Below the pieces are notes generated by a model. That model saw only the letters and a program-made list of their open reading frames with translations. It ran no database searches and was not told where the DNA came from. A DNA stretch of 64,000 nucleotides, taken from the NCBI RefSeq assembly GCF_900105145.1, contig NZ_LT629752.1, positions 372,001-436,000 of the forward strand. Reading direction: 5' to 3'. Numbering within the stretch: the first letter of the stretch is position 1; each line of letters starts with the position of its first letter. The position numbers and the translations under genes were made by a program. This DNA is from Polaribacter sp. KT25b. GTDB taxonomy: Bacteria; Bacteroidota; Bacteroidia; Flavobacteriales; Flavobacteriaceae. This document shows, piece by piece, positions 36,821 through 45,379 of this stretch.

Positions 36821-37777
36821 TTAGAAATAACTTTTTTCATCCTTAAAAATTTCTTCAACAGCTTTCGCATAATTTTTTACATTTCCTGCTTTTTTTATCT
36901 TTTTATACGTTTTCTGCGGATTTGAAAAACTCTGAGAAAAGTATTCCCAAAAACCAAGCATTTTCATTTTAATAGGTGTTGGTCCAGAAAGTGCAGCATC
37001 ATATTCTTGAAAAATACGATCGTGAAATTCATTAAAAATATCAAACCTGTTTTTAGGATATTCAGTTGTATTCGCTTTAATCATACTTGGTAAAAAAGGA
37101 TCTGCAATTAAGCCACGACCAATCATCCAATGATCAATTGAAGGAAAACGTTCTTTTAATTTTTTATAAGCAGCAACAGAAGTAATATCGCCATTATAAT
37201 ACATTTTATGTTTGCTATTATCTAAACATTTTTGAAATGCGTCTAAATCTGTTCCTCCTTTGTATAATTGTTTTCCAATTCTTGCATGAATTGCAATATT
37301 CTTTAAAGGATAGGTGTCTAAAATTGGTAAAACATCTAAAATTTCTTCTGGAGTATCATAACCCATTCTCATTTTCATAGAAACGATGATGTCCGATTCA
37401 TTATGAACTTTATGAAGAATACTGTTTATTTTTTCAAAATCACTAATCAATCCAGAGCCCATTCCTTGTTTTGTAACCATCGGATAAGGGCAGCCAAGAT
37501 TCCAATTCAGTTCTTTGTAGCCTAATTCTTGTACATATTTTGTTACGAATAAAAACTCATCAGCATCATTGGTCATTATTTGCGGAATTACCTCTAACTC
37601 CGTATTGTTTTCTGGAAGAAGATCTCTTTTGTAAGAATTTTTTATAATCAGTTTTCCATTTAGTCTGATATATGGCGCGTAAAAAGTGTCAATTCCGCCA
37701 AAGAAATGATTAAAAGCATTTCTGAATTTATGATCTGTAAAACCTTGTAAAGGTGAAGATAAAAGTGTCTGATTCAT
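36821..37777 (-). CDS. tRNA-dihydrouridine synthase family protein
   Basis: A 318-residue FMN-dependent TIM barrel. SSPLQGFTDHKFRNAF is the N-terminal Dus motif. The catalytic Cys lies in NWNLGCPYPMVTKQGMGSGL. MKMRMGYD, IHARIGKQLYKG, YYNGDITS and MIGRGLIADPFL follow. It reduces specific uridines in tRNA D-loops. It is a second-type Bacteroidota Dus (DusC-like), not the canonical DusB, judging by the GCPYP variant. The start ATG has TATATTTG at 37794-37801 upstream. Confidence 0.9.
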   Translation of the reverse strand: MNQTLLSSPLQGFTDHKFRNAFNHFFGGIDTFYAPYIRLNGKLIIKNSYKRDLLPENNTELEVIPQIMTNDADEFLFVTKYVQELGYKELNWNLGCPYPMVTKQGMGSGLISDFEKINSILHKVHNESDIIVSMKMRMGYDTPEEILDVLPILDTYPLKNIAIHARIGKQLYKGGTDLDAFQKCLDNSKHKMYYNGDITSVAAYKKLKERFPSIDHWMIGRGLIADPFLPSMIKANTTEYPKNRFDIFNEFHDRIFQEYDAALSGPTPIKMKMLGFWEYFSQSFSNPQKTYKKIKKAGNVKNYAKAVEEIFKDEKSYF

Positions 37778-37793
37778 GAAAAATAAAGTTGTG

Positions 37794-37801
37794 CAAATAT
37801 A
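37794..37801 (-). promoter_or_regulatory. -7 promoter box for the Dus gene
   Basis: Minus strand reads TATATTTG (TAnnTTTG), 17 nt upstream of the ATG at 37777. Confidence 0.55.
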
Positions 37802-37855
37802 GCATACTTTTTAAAGTGTTAGAGAAACAAATTGTTGTTAATCAGGTTACATAAT

Positions 37856-38335
37856 TTAATTGTTTAACCAATAGCTACCTCTTTTTTCTGCTTCTTTGAT
37901 AGCGAGATTAATGTCTTCAAAAATAAAATCAGGAACTGAATTACTTGTTGCTGGCGTTAAAAGTGATAGTAAACCTTTTTTAGATTTTTCTGATGTAACA
38001 ATTAATATAGGGAAATTAGGTTCATTTTCTTCGTTTCCAGCATTCTTAAACTGTTCAATATCTTGAAAAACAGATAATATAGAGTTTCCCCAATTATACA
38101 TTAATTCTCTAAAATCTAAAATAATTGCCTCCGGATTAAAATCAATAATGCCAGAAATTGCTTTTTTAGAAATATAAGTTCCGTGCTTTTTACCTAAAGA
38201 ACCATCAGGATATTCGCCAAAAAAAGAAACAATAAGTACATCAACTTTATCAATTAATTCCTCTTTTATGGTAAAGTATTTGCAATTAATAGCATCAGGT
38301 TTTATTTCTTTATTTTCTAAAAGTGTATAATTCAT
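37856..38335 (-). CDS. Hypothetical cytosolic protein, 159 residues
   Basis: No signal peptide or TM segment. Alternating strands and helices (VDVLIVSFFGEYP, AISGIIDFNPEAIILDFRELMYNWGNSIL, FPILIVTSEKSKKGLLSLL) give an alpha/beta pattern reminiscent of a STAS-like or SpoIIAA-type fold. I do not recognise the family and make no functional claim. It stands alone on the minus strand; its start is 66 bp below the stop of the next minus-strand gene. Confidence 0.65.
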   Translation of the reverse strand: MNYTLLENKEIKPDAINCKYFTIKEELIDKVDVLIVSFFGEYPDGSLGKKHGTYISKKAISGIIDFNPEAIILDFRELMYNWGNSILSVFQDIEQFKNAGNEENEPNFPILIVTSEKSKKGLLSLLTPATSNSVPDFIFEDINLAIKEAEKRGSYWLNN

Positions 38336-38400
38336 TTTCTAAAGATAAAAAAAAGAGCAGAATTTTATAAGTTTCTTATTTTAATGATTGATAAACGTTT

Positions 38401-39324
38401 TTAATTTGATAATTGTAGTTCCTTTCTTTTAGCTTCATCAGTGACACTTTTCTGATTCCAATAGGGTTCATTTATACTTTTTTTCAAGCTAGCTTCAGTA
38501 ATCAATCCGTTACCATTATCTTCTGTCCAAGATTGTATTCTATAAGGGAATTCTTTTTGAACCGTAATAGAAATCTTTCTATCATAATTCAAGTATTCAA
38601 CGGTATAAGTCAAAGTAGTTTCTGCTGCTGTTTTACTAATTTTAGCTTTAGTAGATTTCATTTTTTGATAAGCAAATCTGCTATATAGCGTAGAGAAAAT
38701 CATATCAATTTCTCCTAAAGGTAATTCTCCTTTGTTTAAACGAATACGTGTCATTAACTCATCTTCTAAAAGTGCTACAGGTATATTTTTTTCTGTATCA
38801 CCATCAGCTTCAAAGTAAGAAAATTCTTGAAAATGATAGTTTTCTTCCTTAAGATTTAGTTGTGTAAAAGTATGTCCACACCATTCTTGAATACTTGTAT
38901 TCGATTTTAATGTATGAGGATATTTTTTAGAATCAATAGGTGTAAAAGTGGAAGTTACAATCGAGTAATCATAAATACCTGTGGTAAATTTTCTAATGTT
39001 GTTTAATTTCATCACAGGTACATTGTCGTTTCCAGCATTTTTAGGACGATCTAATTTAACCTGTTTACTTAATGAAAATGGTTCTGTAACAAATACCAAA
39101 ACAACTTCTCCTTCGCGGATTTCTCCATATCGAGACTGTTTTAATTCATAGCTATTTAACTCGGCTTTGCCAGAATACCAATAATTATTAAACTGATTTG
39201 TAGTTGACACTACTTCTTTTTCTTTTATGGCAGGTAGTTGGTTTGCAACTGATTTTTTATTTTGTTGGCAGGCAAAAAGTGAAGATATACTTAATAAGTA
39301 AAATACTTTTAAAAATGGACTCAT
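38401..39324 (-). CDS. Lipoprotein of unknown function, 307 residues
   Basis: A lipoprotein signal ends in LFACQQN (Cys19), then a long beta-rich region with conserved-looking blocks FNNYWYSGKAELNSYELKQSRYGEIREGE and IYDYSIVTSTFTPID (positions about 45-135). Several Trp and Tyr residues lie in the C-terminal half. Related Bacteroidota proteins are sometimes labelled septum formation inhibitor, which the sequence does not support: it has no Maf motifs. Likely anchored to an envelope membrane. No operon partner. Confidence 0.7.
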   Translation of the reverse strand: MSPFLKVFYLLSISSLFACQQNKKSVANQLPAIKEKEVVSTTNQFNNYWYSGKAELNSYELKQSRYGEIREGEVVLVFVTEPFSLSKQVKLDRPKNAGNDNVPVMKLNNIRKFTTGIYDYSIVTSTFTPIDSKKYPHTLKSNTSIQEWCGHTFTQLNLKEENYHFQEFSYFEADGDTEKNIPVALLEDELMTRIRLNKGELPLGEIDMIFSTLYSRFAYQKMKSTKAKISKTAAETTLTYTVEYLNYDRKISITVQKEFPYRIQSWTEDNGNGLITEASLKKSINEPYWNQKSVTDEAKRKELQLSN

Positions 39325-39908
39325 GTTTTTATAAATTTGTTTTTGGGTAAATAGTTATGTGGTTAAATAACTAATTTTATAAGGTTTTAGCAATAGTTTT
39401 TGGGTCTTTTAATCGATGTTTTTCAGAAGCTAAAAGTTCAATTTCTTTTAGTTCTTTTAATTTAAATTAGCATTAATCGTATTAGTGTTAATAGGTTTTT
39501 TCTCATTCATTTTTAAAAATAGCAATGCTATACTTTAGTTGTTTTCAATTCGATTAAGCTTCTATATCTTTAATAAAAAGTTTTTATTCATATTACTGTT
39601 TAGTTATTCAAAGTAAATTAAGCACTTCTTAAAAATTGGATTTCAGATAATTATATTGATAATTCTCTATCATTTTGCATTTTACCAATACCTATGAATT
39701 TCTATCCTATTTATAGTCGAAAAATTCTGAATTTCCTTTCAAAATTTGTTTAAAATTCAATTGTTCTCCTATGTGCAAAACCTACTTTTTATATTTGGGG
39801 TAATATTTTGTTAGATGTCAAATTGGGATTGTTTTAAGATAAGTTTCTGAAAGTTAGTTTTGTCTAATTTTTCAACAGAATTTTATTATTTTAGCGTTTT
39901 GCAACCTT
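39325..39908. other. 584-bp gene-free stretch with one decayed small ORF
   Basis: No intact gene, RNA gene or repeat was recognised. The only coding-like trace is the frameshifted minus-strand ORF at 39377-39510. The rest is AT-rich sequence without hairpins of note. Confidence 0.6.
39377..39510 (-). pseudogene. Possible frameshifted small ORF
   Basis: On the minus strand an ATG at 39510 encodes MNEKKPINTNTINANLN and then a stop. Just past that point another frame continues as LKELKEIELLASEKHRL and ends KDPKTIAKTL at 39377. One single-base indel would join them into a roughly 44-residue charged peptide. The downstream part looks protein-like, but no family is recognised and the whole may be chance. 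Confidence 0.3.
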
Positions 39909-40442
39909 TTATTCCTTAAACTTTAAGCTTTCGAATATTTTTTTAGAATCAGTGTAATATTTAGGAAACAAACTTTCATCAGAAGCATAAATAAAACAGT
40001 AATAATCTTCTTGAAACTTAAAATACGTTTTTTCTAGTTTTATCTTATTAGAATTTAAAGTATAACTATAGGTATTGATACAGGTTTCTCCAAATTTTGA
40101 TTGTTCTGTAGTGATTTTTGCACCATACACTGTTAAATACTTCGCTAAATTTTTATTCCCTTTTTCAGCAATTTCTTTTAATGAAATGTCATTATGTTCA
40201 GAAGGTGGAATTTTCATTATAAGAATATGAACTCTTGAATTTTTATCAGATGTAATTAAAGGGCTAAAAGCTATGTCTTTATGGATGTCTAAATAAGGAT
40301 GCCATTTAAAAGGTAATATTAAATTATATTCTAATAAATCAATTTTCTCTTCAAAAGAAAGTTCAGGTTCGTGTTTTTTAGTGTTGGTACTACTACAATT
40401 AAGTGTTAATATGAGTATTAATAAGAGAATACTTTTTTTCAT
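39909..40442 (-). CDS. Lipoprotein of unknown function, about 177 residues
   Basis: Start placed at the ATG at 40442 rather than 40454, because it gives a clean lipoprotein signal (KKSILLLILILTLNCSS, lipobox Cys16). The mature part contains SFEEKIDLLEYNLILPFKWHPY and a C-terminal YTDSKKIFESLKFKE, a layout like PsbP/DUF1795-type lipoproteins, but that match is by impression. The next minus-strand gene (40478-41083) has a similar two-part layout, ending in a comparable helix; they may be distantly related. Confidence 0.65.
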   Translation of the reverse strand: MKKSILLLILILTLNCSSTNTKKHEPELSFEEKIDLLEYNLILPFKWHPYLDIHKDIAFSPLITSDKNSRVHILIMKIPPSEHNDISLKEIAEKGNKNLAKYLTVYGAKITTEQSKFGETCINTYSYTLNSNKIKLEKTYFKFQEDYYCFIYASDESLFPKYYTDSKKIFESLKFKE

Positions 40443-40477
40443 ATCGACTAGCAATTTTTAGGTTTTATAGTAAAAAA

Positions 40478-41083
40478 TTATTTGATGTCTAATGTATTCC
40501 AAATCAAATTAATCAATTGTTTTCCTTGAGATTTTTTTAAATCATCCATTTCCATTGACATTATTATTAAACCAGAATCTTTTTTACCAATTGTAGCTAT
40601 TTCATAAATGTTTACTTCGTCATTATAAGTTAAAGTTGCCTTATTTACTTTAATTTTTAAGCCAGAAGCTAATTTTCTTTCATAATCTTCCCTTGTCAAT
40701 TTATATCCATAACTAATACTTTCTTTTGTGACTTCGCTTATCATTAATTCGTTAAGCGTAGTTGGATTAATTGTTGAATATTTTTGAATCATAAAACCAG
40801 AACCCTCTGCAGTCATAAGCATTAATTGTTCAACTCCATCTCCAAGATCTGTTTTTGCAACGTTGTATTCTTTGGGATGTTTAAAGTTAAAAACTTCATC
40901 AAAATATAATAAGGTGTCTTTTTGCTTAACATTAATTTTTAATAAATTGTCATTTACATTAATTTCATAATCTTCGCCTAATTTTATTTCAAATGTTTCA
41001 CCATTTATTTCTATTTTATAATTTTCTTGGGCATAAATTATACTTGATAAAGCTAGCATTATAATCAGTATTGTATTCTTCAT
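40478..41083 (-). CDS. Exported protein of unknown function, 201 residues
   Basis: A signal peptide (1-18, ALSSIIYAQ) is followed by a beta-rich N-terminal section (YKIEINGETFEIKLGEDYEINVN) and an alpha/beta second half ending INLIWNTLDIK. It has no Cys-based or catalytic motif that I recognise. It lies 35 bp from the lipoprotein gene downstream, so the two may form a small operon. Confidence 0.65.
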   Translation of the reverse strand: MKNTILIIMLALSSIIYAQENYKIEINGETFEIKLGEDYEINVNDNLLKINVKQKDTLLYFDEVFNFKHPKEYNVAKTDLGDGVEQLMLMTAEGSGFMIQKYSTINPTTLNELMISEVTKESISYGYKLTREDYERKLASGLKIKVNKATLTYNDEVNIYEIATIGKKDSGLIIMSMEMDDLKKSQGKQLINLIWNTLDIK

Positions 41084-41172
41084 AAATTTTATTTTAGGTT
41101 GTAGTAGATTGTTTGTGGTTTGTTTTAGTTGATATATAAGCTTTCTTTTTGTTAGTTGGTTTAAAGTTGTTT

Positions 41173-42366
41173 TTAATCATTTAAATAGGTATCTCTACGC
41201 TCTATTAAGTGTTCAAAATTTGGATATTTTCTTTTTCTAGTTGTGTTTAATTTTTTTAATACGGTTTCTCTAAATTCTTTACTTTCAAGTTTTTTTACTC
41301 TTGTACTATCCTCATAATATTGTAATTGAATTTTATATCTTCTAAAAAATTCTTGTTCAAAATCTTTGGAAACTAAGCCGTCGTAAAACTCTATTAAATG
41401 CTGATTTTCAATAGATTTATAAAATACAAAACCATCAAATACATCTTTATATTTGGCATTGTTTTTTGCGCTAATCAAATCGAAATCATCATTGCCAAAA
41501 ACAGAATTATCAAAATCAAACCCAATATTTTCTATGTCTTGTTCTTTAAAAGCAGCGTCCCATTTACCATCATGTATAAGTTCATATACATAACGATTTT
41601 CTTTTTTTACAAAAATAGGGCGATTAGATAAAATACTTACAGCACGATTGCCAAAGTAATCAGCTAAATATTTACCTGCGTTTTTTACCAATTCGCCATT
41701 ATTACTAGTTGTATGAATTTTAAAGGCATGTCTGTAATTTAAAATAATAAGTGCTTTTTTATTATTTTTAGAGGATAGTTTTTTATACTGATTTATGATG
41801 TTATAAGCAAGTAAACTATCTCTAGGTTCAATCTCAAAATCTTGCTCTCTCGTATATTCTTCCACTGTTTGTACTGTTTTCCAATCAAATTCAACATCCG
41901 AAGGAAAGTAAGATATTTGATTTTGTGATACGTTGTTTATATCGTAAATAGTTCTTAATAAGTAATGATAATTATATCTTTCCCAAATAAACCAAAAAGT
42001 AGCATTTTGCTGAAATGTGTTTAGTTTTTTCTCTACAAAAGCACTGTCTAAATTCTTTGTTTTTAAAAATTCAGTTATTTCTGGTTGTAAATTAAGAACA
42101 CCAATTTCTGTAAATAAATTTCCAACATTATTCTTGAAATAAGCATCGGATAAAACATCTTTAATTAATTCATATTGAGAAAATTCACTATGATCTCTTT
42201 CACACAGAATTACAATATCGTGATTTTTAAATTTTTGTAAAATGTAATCTTTAGCTGATTTTTTTTCTATTTTTTTCAGATAATCAGAGTACGGTTTAAT
42301 TGCTGAGTTTTGTGAAAAACTATAAAAAGTAGAAATAAGAAAAAGTAAAATCAATGTATTTTTCAT
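41173..42366 (-). CDS. EreA/ChaN-like exported protein, copy 1
   Basis: 397 residues from the ATG at 42366, chosen because the paralogue starts there and a signal peptide follows (LISTFYSFSQN). Motifs fit the erythromycin-esterase/ChaN/TIKI superfamily: IVILCERDHSEFSQYELI (E56, H59, E61) resembling GExxHxxxE, NLFTEIG (E87) and LIILNYRHAFK. Actual substrate is unknown, and macrolide esterase activity should not be assumed. A second copy at 50091-51284 differs at only about 23 of 397 positions by eye. The paralogues also share about 50 bp of promoter-region sequence. Confidence 0.75.
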   Translation of the reverse strand: MKNTLILLFLISTFYSFSQNSAIKPYSDYLKKIEKKSAKDYILQKFKNHDIVILCERDHSEFSQYELIKDVLSDAYFKNNVGNLFTEIGVLNLQPEITEFLKTKNLDSAFVEKKLNTFQQNATFWFIWERYNYHYLLRTIYDINNVSQNQISYFPSDVEFDWKTVQTVEEYTREQDFEIEPRDSLLAYNIINQYKKLSSKNNKKALIILNYRHAFKIHTTSNNGELVKNAGKYLADYFGNRAVSILSNRPIFVKKENRYVYELIHDGKWDAAFKEQDIENIGFDFDNSVFGNDDFDLISAKNNAKYKDVFDGFVFYKSIENQHLIEFYDGLVSKDFEQEFFRRYKIQLQYYEDSTRVKKLESKEFRETVLKKLNTTRKRKYPNFEHLIERRDTYLND

Positions 42367-42392
42367 AATTTTCTGTGTATTTACATTGCGTA

Positions 42393-42400
42393 CAAAATTA
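42393..42400 (-). promoter_or_regulatory. -7 promoter box for EreA/ChaN-like copy 1
   Basis: Minus strand reads TAATTTTG (TAnnTTTG), 27 nt before the ATG. The identical box and spacing occur before copy 2 (51311-51318). Confidence 0.55.
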
Positions 42401-42424
42401 GTAATATGGTGAGCTTTAATACAC

Positions 42425-42650
42425 ACACAAAGCAATAACGAAGTTAAAGTTTTTTAAATTTAGAACAAAGCTAAATAGAGACTAAAATCTTAGTAAAGAG
42501 GCATTATGGAAATCAAATTTACTATTTATAATGAGAAACGATTAAAGCTTATCACCGAGTAATTATTCTCATAATACAAGCACAAAATAACCGCCCAGTC
42601 TGTCATCCGAAGCATTGAGGAATCTCATAGTCAAACTCAAAAATACTCGA
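42425..42650 (+). repeat. Modular intergenic repeat, copy A
   Basis: Contains the left module AAAGCAATAACGAAGTTAAAG...TTTTTTAAATTTAGAACAAA and the right module AGTCTGTCATCCGAAGCATT...GAGGAATCTCATAGTCAAACTC, separated by about 110 bp of less conserved AT-rich DNA. No ORF. It lies between EreA/ChaN-like copy 1 and the redox operon. Confidence 0.8.
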
Positions 42651-42661
42651 ACAAAAAGCCT

Positions 42662-43060
42662 TTATTTGTAGACATTGTTTGGTTTAGGTTTCACTTTCAA
42701 AAGTATTATTTTTAAGAGTATCAGACTTGTAAAAATGGATAAAGAAATAAAACACATTGGTATTCCTGAAGAAGTCTTTGGGCATTGTATAATTTCTAAT
42801 AGTTGCATTATTGTGCCATATAAAGCAATAGAAAATGCAAGACCTGTTCCTATAAAATAAATAGAATTATTCCATTTTAGTAGATGTCCTAATAAGGGAA
42901 TGATAAAACAACCCATTATAATATAACAAGCTGGTATAGTAAGTATTTTGGGACAAACAGAATGATTTACAAATTCATTGTAAACTAAACTACTTGCTCC
43001 CAAAATACTTAAAACAAAAATGAGTATTAAAATAATAGGTAATACTTTCTTTAAGATCAC
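42662..43060 (-). CDS. Four-helix membrane protein with duplicated CPK-IPxC motif
   Basis: 132 residues, mostly hydrophobic (TM about 5-25, 40-60, 68-90, 100-122). Two similar cysteine segments occur, VCPKILTIPACYI (about 35-47) and QCPKTSSGIPMCFI (about 92-105), giving a possible internal duplication and two disulfide or metal pairs. Start is GTG, overlapping the stop of the upstream gene (TAGTG). It ends a four-gene operon with a redox enzyme, which favours a thiol-redox role, but the family is not recognised. Confidence 0.7.
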   Translation of the reverse strand: MILKKVLPIILILIFVLSILGASSLVYNEFVNHSVCPKILTIPACYIIMGCFIIPLLGHLLKWNNSIYFIGTGLAFSIALYGTIMQLLEIIQCPKTSSGIPMCFISLSIFTSLILLKIILLKVKPKPNNVYK

Positions 43061-44706
43061 TATTCTTGAGTTAAATCAGTCGTTGATATAGCATCTGAAA
43101 TTATAACTTTAGGAATCGTTAAAAGTGTATTTATCTTAGCCTCTGAGAATGTGTATTCATTTCCGCTAATATATTTTACAACAACACTTTTTATAGTGTC
43201 TTTGCCTAAACCAAAATGTAAGGTTGCAGATTGGTCACTCGTCAATCCTTCTCCAACGATAAAATCTTCCGTTATTTTTTTACCAGTTGATGTTACAACT
43301 TCAACTTTTGCACCTAAATTTTTAGCTGTATCATCTAATTTTACTTGGACAAAATTATTGTCTCCTCCATTATTGATGTATGCCAAAACAGGCGTCCCAA
43401 TGTTTACCCAAACCAAATCTAAATAACCATCTTTATTAAAGTCACTTACCAATGGAGTTATGGCATAATTAGGGTTTACTACACCACTTTTTTCTTCAGT
43501 AGCAACAAAAGTATGGTCTTCTTTTTGGGTTAGAAATCTACTTGGTAATTTAAATATTTTATGAGGCGGAAAGTCAATATAGTTTTCTGCAACAATCAAT
43601 TCTTGTAATCCATCATTATTCATATCAGCAAAAACGGCTCCCCAAGAAAATTCAAAATCTTTAGTTTGCGTTTTTTCGGCTACGTCTTCAAATACAAAGT
43701 TTCCTTTATTCTCAAAAAATATCCAATTAGGATTAAAAAGACTCTTGTCTTCAATGTTTCCACTTGCAACAAAGCTAGGTACTGTTGATCCAGTATTTGA
43801 AAACATAAAATCTACCAAGCCATCATTATTATAATCTCCTACAGCGATTCCCATAGGATACCCATATTTGTTGGTAGAAGGGTTTTCTTTCATTTCAAAA
43901 CTGCCATCACCTTTGTTTTTATAGGTTCTAATTTCGCCTGTATCATAAGCAATAACTAAATCCAACCAAGTATCGTTATCAATATCAATCAAAATACCCA
44001 TAAATGTATTGTGGATGTATTCTAAACCAGCTGCAATAGTTGTGTTTTTAAAAGTATTGTCTCCGTTGTTAATCAACAATAGACTCTGAGGCCCATAATT
44101 TTTGCTGAAATTATTTTGTCCAACCATTTGTTTTTTTCTGATGTAATTGGCAACAAAAATATCGGTATGTCCATCTTTATTAACATCACCTAAAGTTAAA
44201 CCTAATGGAGTTGCATTGGCTGCCAAATCATAGTCTAATTTCTTTGGTGTAAATTTTCCGTTGGTATTGTAGTAAATCACAATTCCATCTTCTCTAGAAA
44301 GAATCAAATCGGTAAAACCATTGTTGTCAAAATCGGTAGATGCACCACTTAAAGTTGTACTGTTTTCTTTTGCAGGAAGCCCTACATTTTTTGAAATAGA
44401 AACAAATTCCCCATTCTTATAACTAAAAATTTCATCTTGCTGATTGTATCCACCTCCTAAAAATAATTCATCAACACCATCATTATCAATATCTATTAAT
44501 ACAGATGCTGTAACAGGTAAAGATTCCGTTCCATTAAATTGATGAGTAAAATCAATTGAAATTTCTTTGAATGTAGGAATTAAATTTTCTGCTATTGTAT
44601 TGTCATAAGGATTGTTTCTGTCGGTACTAAACTTAACGGCTACAATGATGATAATAACAAGTATGAAAGCTAAAATACCTCCTAAAATTTTTTTTACTAT
44701 TTTCAT
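43060..44706 (-). CDS. FG-GAP/VCBS repeat protein with ASPIC/UnbV domain (CRTAC1-like)
   Basis: 548 residues: one N-terminal TM anchor (about 8-28), then seven FG-GAP-type blades with Ca-binding motifs such as DIDNDGVDELFLGGG, DFDNNGFTDLIL, DVNKDGHTDIFVANY, DYNNDGLVDFMFS and DFNKDGYLDLVWV. A C-terminal ASPIC/UnbV domain follows (about 430-530, NLGAKVEVVTSTGKK and SDQSATLHFGLGK). It probably forms an extracytoplasmic beta-propeller. Stop and start codons overlap with both neighbours (TAGTG and ATGA), so it is tightly coupled to them. Confidence 0.88.
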   Translation of the reverse strand: MKIVKKILGGILAFILVIIIIVAVKFSTDRNNPYDNTIAENLIPTFKEISIDFTHQFNGTESLPVTASVLIDIDNDGVDELFLGGGYNQQDEIFSYKNGEFVSISKNVGLPAKENSTTLSGASTDFDNNGFTDLILSREDGIVIYYNTNGKFTPKKLDYDLAANATPLGLTLGDVNKDGHTDIFVANYIRKKQMVGQNNFSKNYGPQSLLLINNGDNTFKNTTIAAGLEYIHNTFMGILIDIDNDTWLDLVIAYDTGEIRTYKNKGDGSFEMKENPSTNKYGYPMGIAVGDYNNDGLVDFMFSNTGSTVPSFVASGNIEDKSLFNPNWIFFENKGNFVFEDVAEKTQTKDFEFSWGAVFADMNNDGLQELIVAENYIDFPPHKIFKLPSRFLTQKEDHTFVATEEKSGVVNPNYAITPLVSDFNKDGYLDLVWVNIGTPVLAYINNGGDNNFVQVKLDDTAKNLGAKVEVVTSTGKKITEDFIVGEGLTSDQSATLHFGLGKDTIKSVVVKYISGNEYTFSEAKINTLLTIPKVIISDAISTTDLTQE

Positions 44707-45374
44707 AACGATGATTTTTTTATTTTGTTGAATTGATATAATGATAAACTAAATAATATAAAATGAACTACATTCATTGCTATTGGTGCTATGTATTTTC
44801 CAATTTCAGGAGAAATAAAATAGATTGCAAATACAGAAATTAATAGTACTATAGGATTAAAAATAGCCATCCATTTCTTATAATAAGTTCCTCCTTTTAG
44901 TATGGTGATACTAAAAAAGATAGAAAGTAAAAGGATGATGATTCTTAAAAACTGAACAAGAGATTCACTAATTAAGGTGTAATTGTCTAATATTTTTTGA
45001 TATACATTTACATCAATATCGTTTTGTAAGTGAACAATGGTACCTAAAAAAGCGCGCGAAGTCATCCAAAAACCACCAATGGTAAAAGCCAAAATTCCTA
45101 AGCCAAAAACAATAGAGGCTAATTTTTTATTTCCTTTTTCCAACATTTTATAAATATGGTAATATCCTACAAAGTAGAAAGGAATGGCAAATACTGCTAA
45201 AAAATGACCCGTAATTAAATTGTTTTCAGAAACGAATTGAAAGAACTGATAATTTTCTGCATTACCAATAATTTGAGGACTAAAATGAAGGAGAAATTCT
45301 CCAGCACCTACTATAATACTTGCGAATAATCCCAGAAGTCCAGCTATAAATATTTTCTTTTTATCAACTATCAT
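44703..45374 (-). CDS. Multi-spanning membrane protein, 223 residues
   Basis: About six TM helices (8-27, 55-72, 85-105, 138-158, 168-188, 195-215) with short loops and a Lys-rich C-terminus. It resembles DUF4386/DUF6796-type Bacteroidota membrane proteins in layout, but no diagnostic motif is clear. Its stop overlaps the ATG of the FG-GAP gene by 4 bp and its start is 5 bp from the thioredoxin-reductase fusion, so it is part of the same operon. Confidence 0.7.
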   Translation of the reverse strand: MIVDKKKIFIAGLLGLFASIIVGAGEFLLHFSPQIIGNAENYQFFQFVSENNLITGHFLAVFAIPFYFVGYYHIYKMLEKGNKKLASIVFGLGILAFTIGGFWMTSRAFLGTIVHLQNDIDVNVYQKILDNYTLISESLVQFLRIIILLLSIFFSITILKGGTYYKKWMAIFNPIVLLISVFAIYFISPEIGKYIAPIAMNVVHFILFSLSLYQFNKIKKSSL

Positions 45375-45379
45375 TTGTG

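Noticed and set aside
38401..39324. Annotation as septum formation inhibitor Maf
   Set aside because: It is a lipoprotein with no Maf nucleotide-pyrophosphatase motifs.
41173..42366. Calling the paralogues macrolide-resistance esterases
   Set aside because: Superfamily motifs alone do not show macrolide hydrolysis; many relatives have unrelated roles.
42367..42435. N-terminal extension of EreA/ChaN-like copy 1
   Set aside because: The extension is absent from copy 2, overlaps the shared -7 box and would precede the signal peptide.
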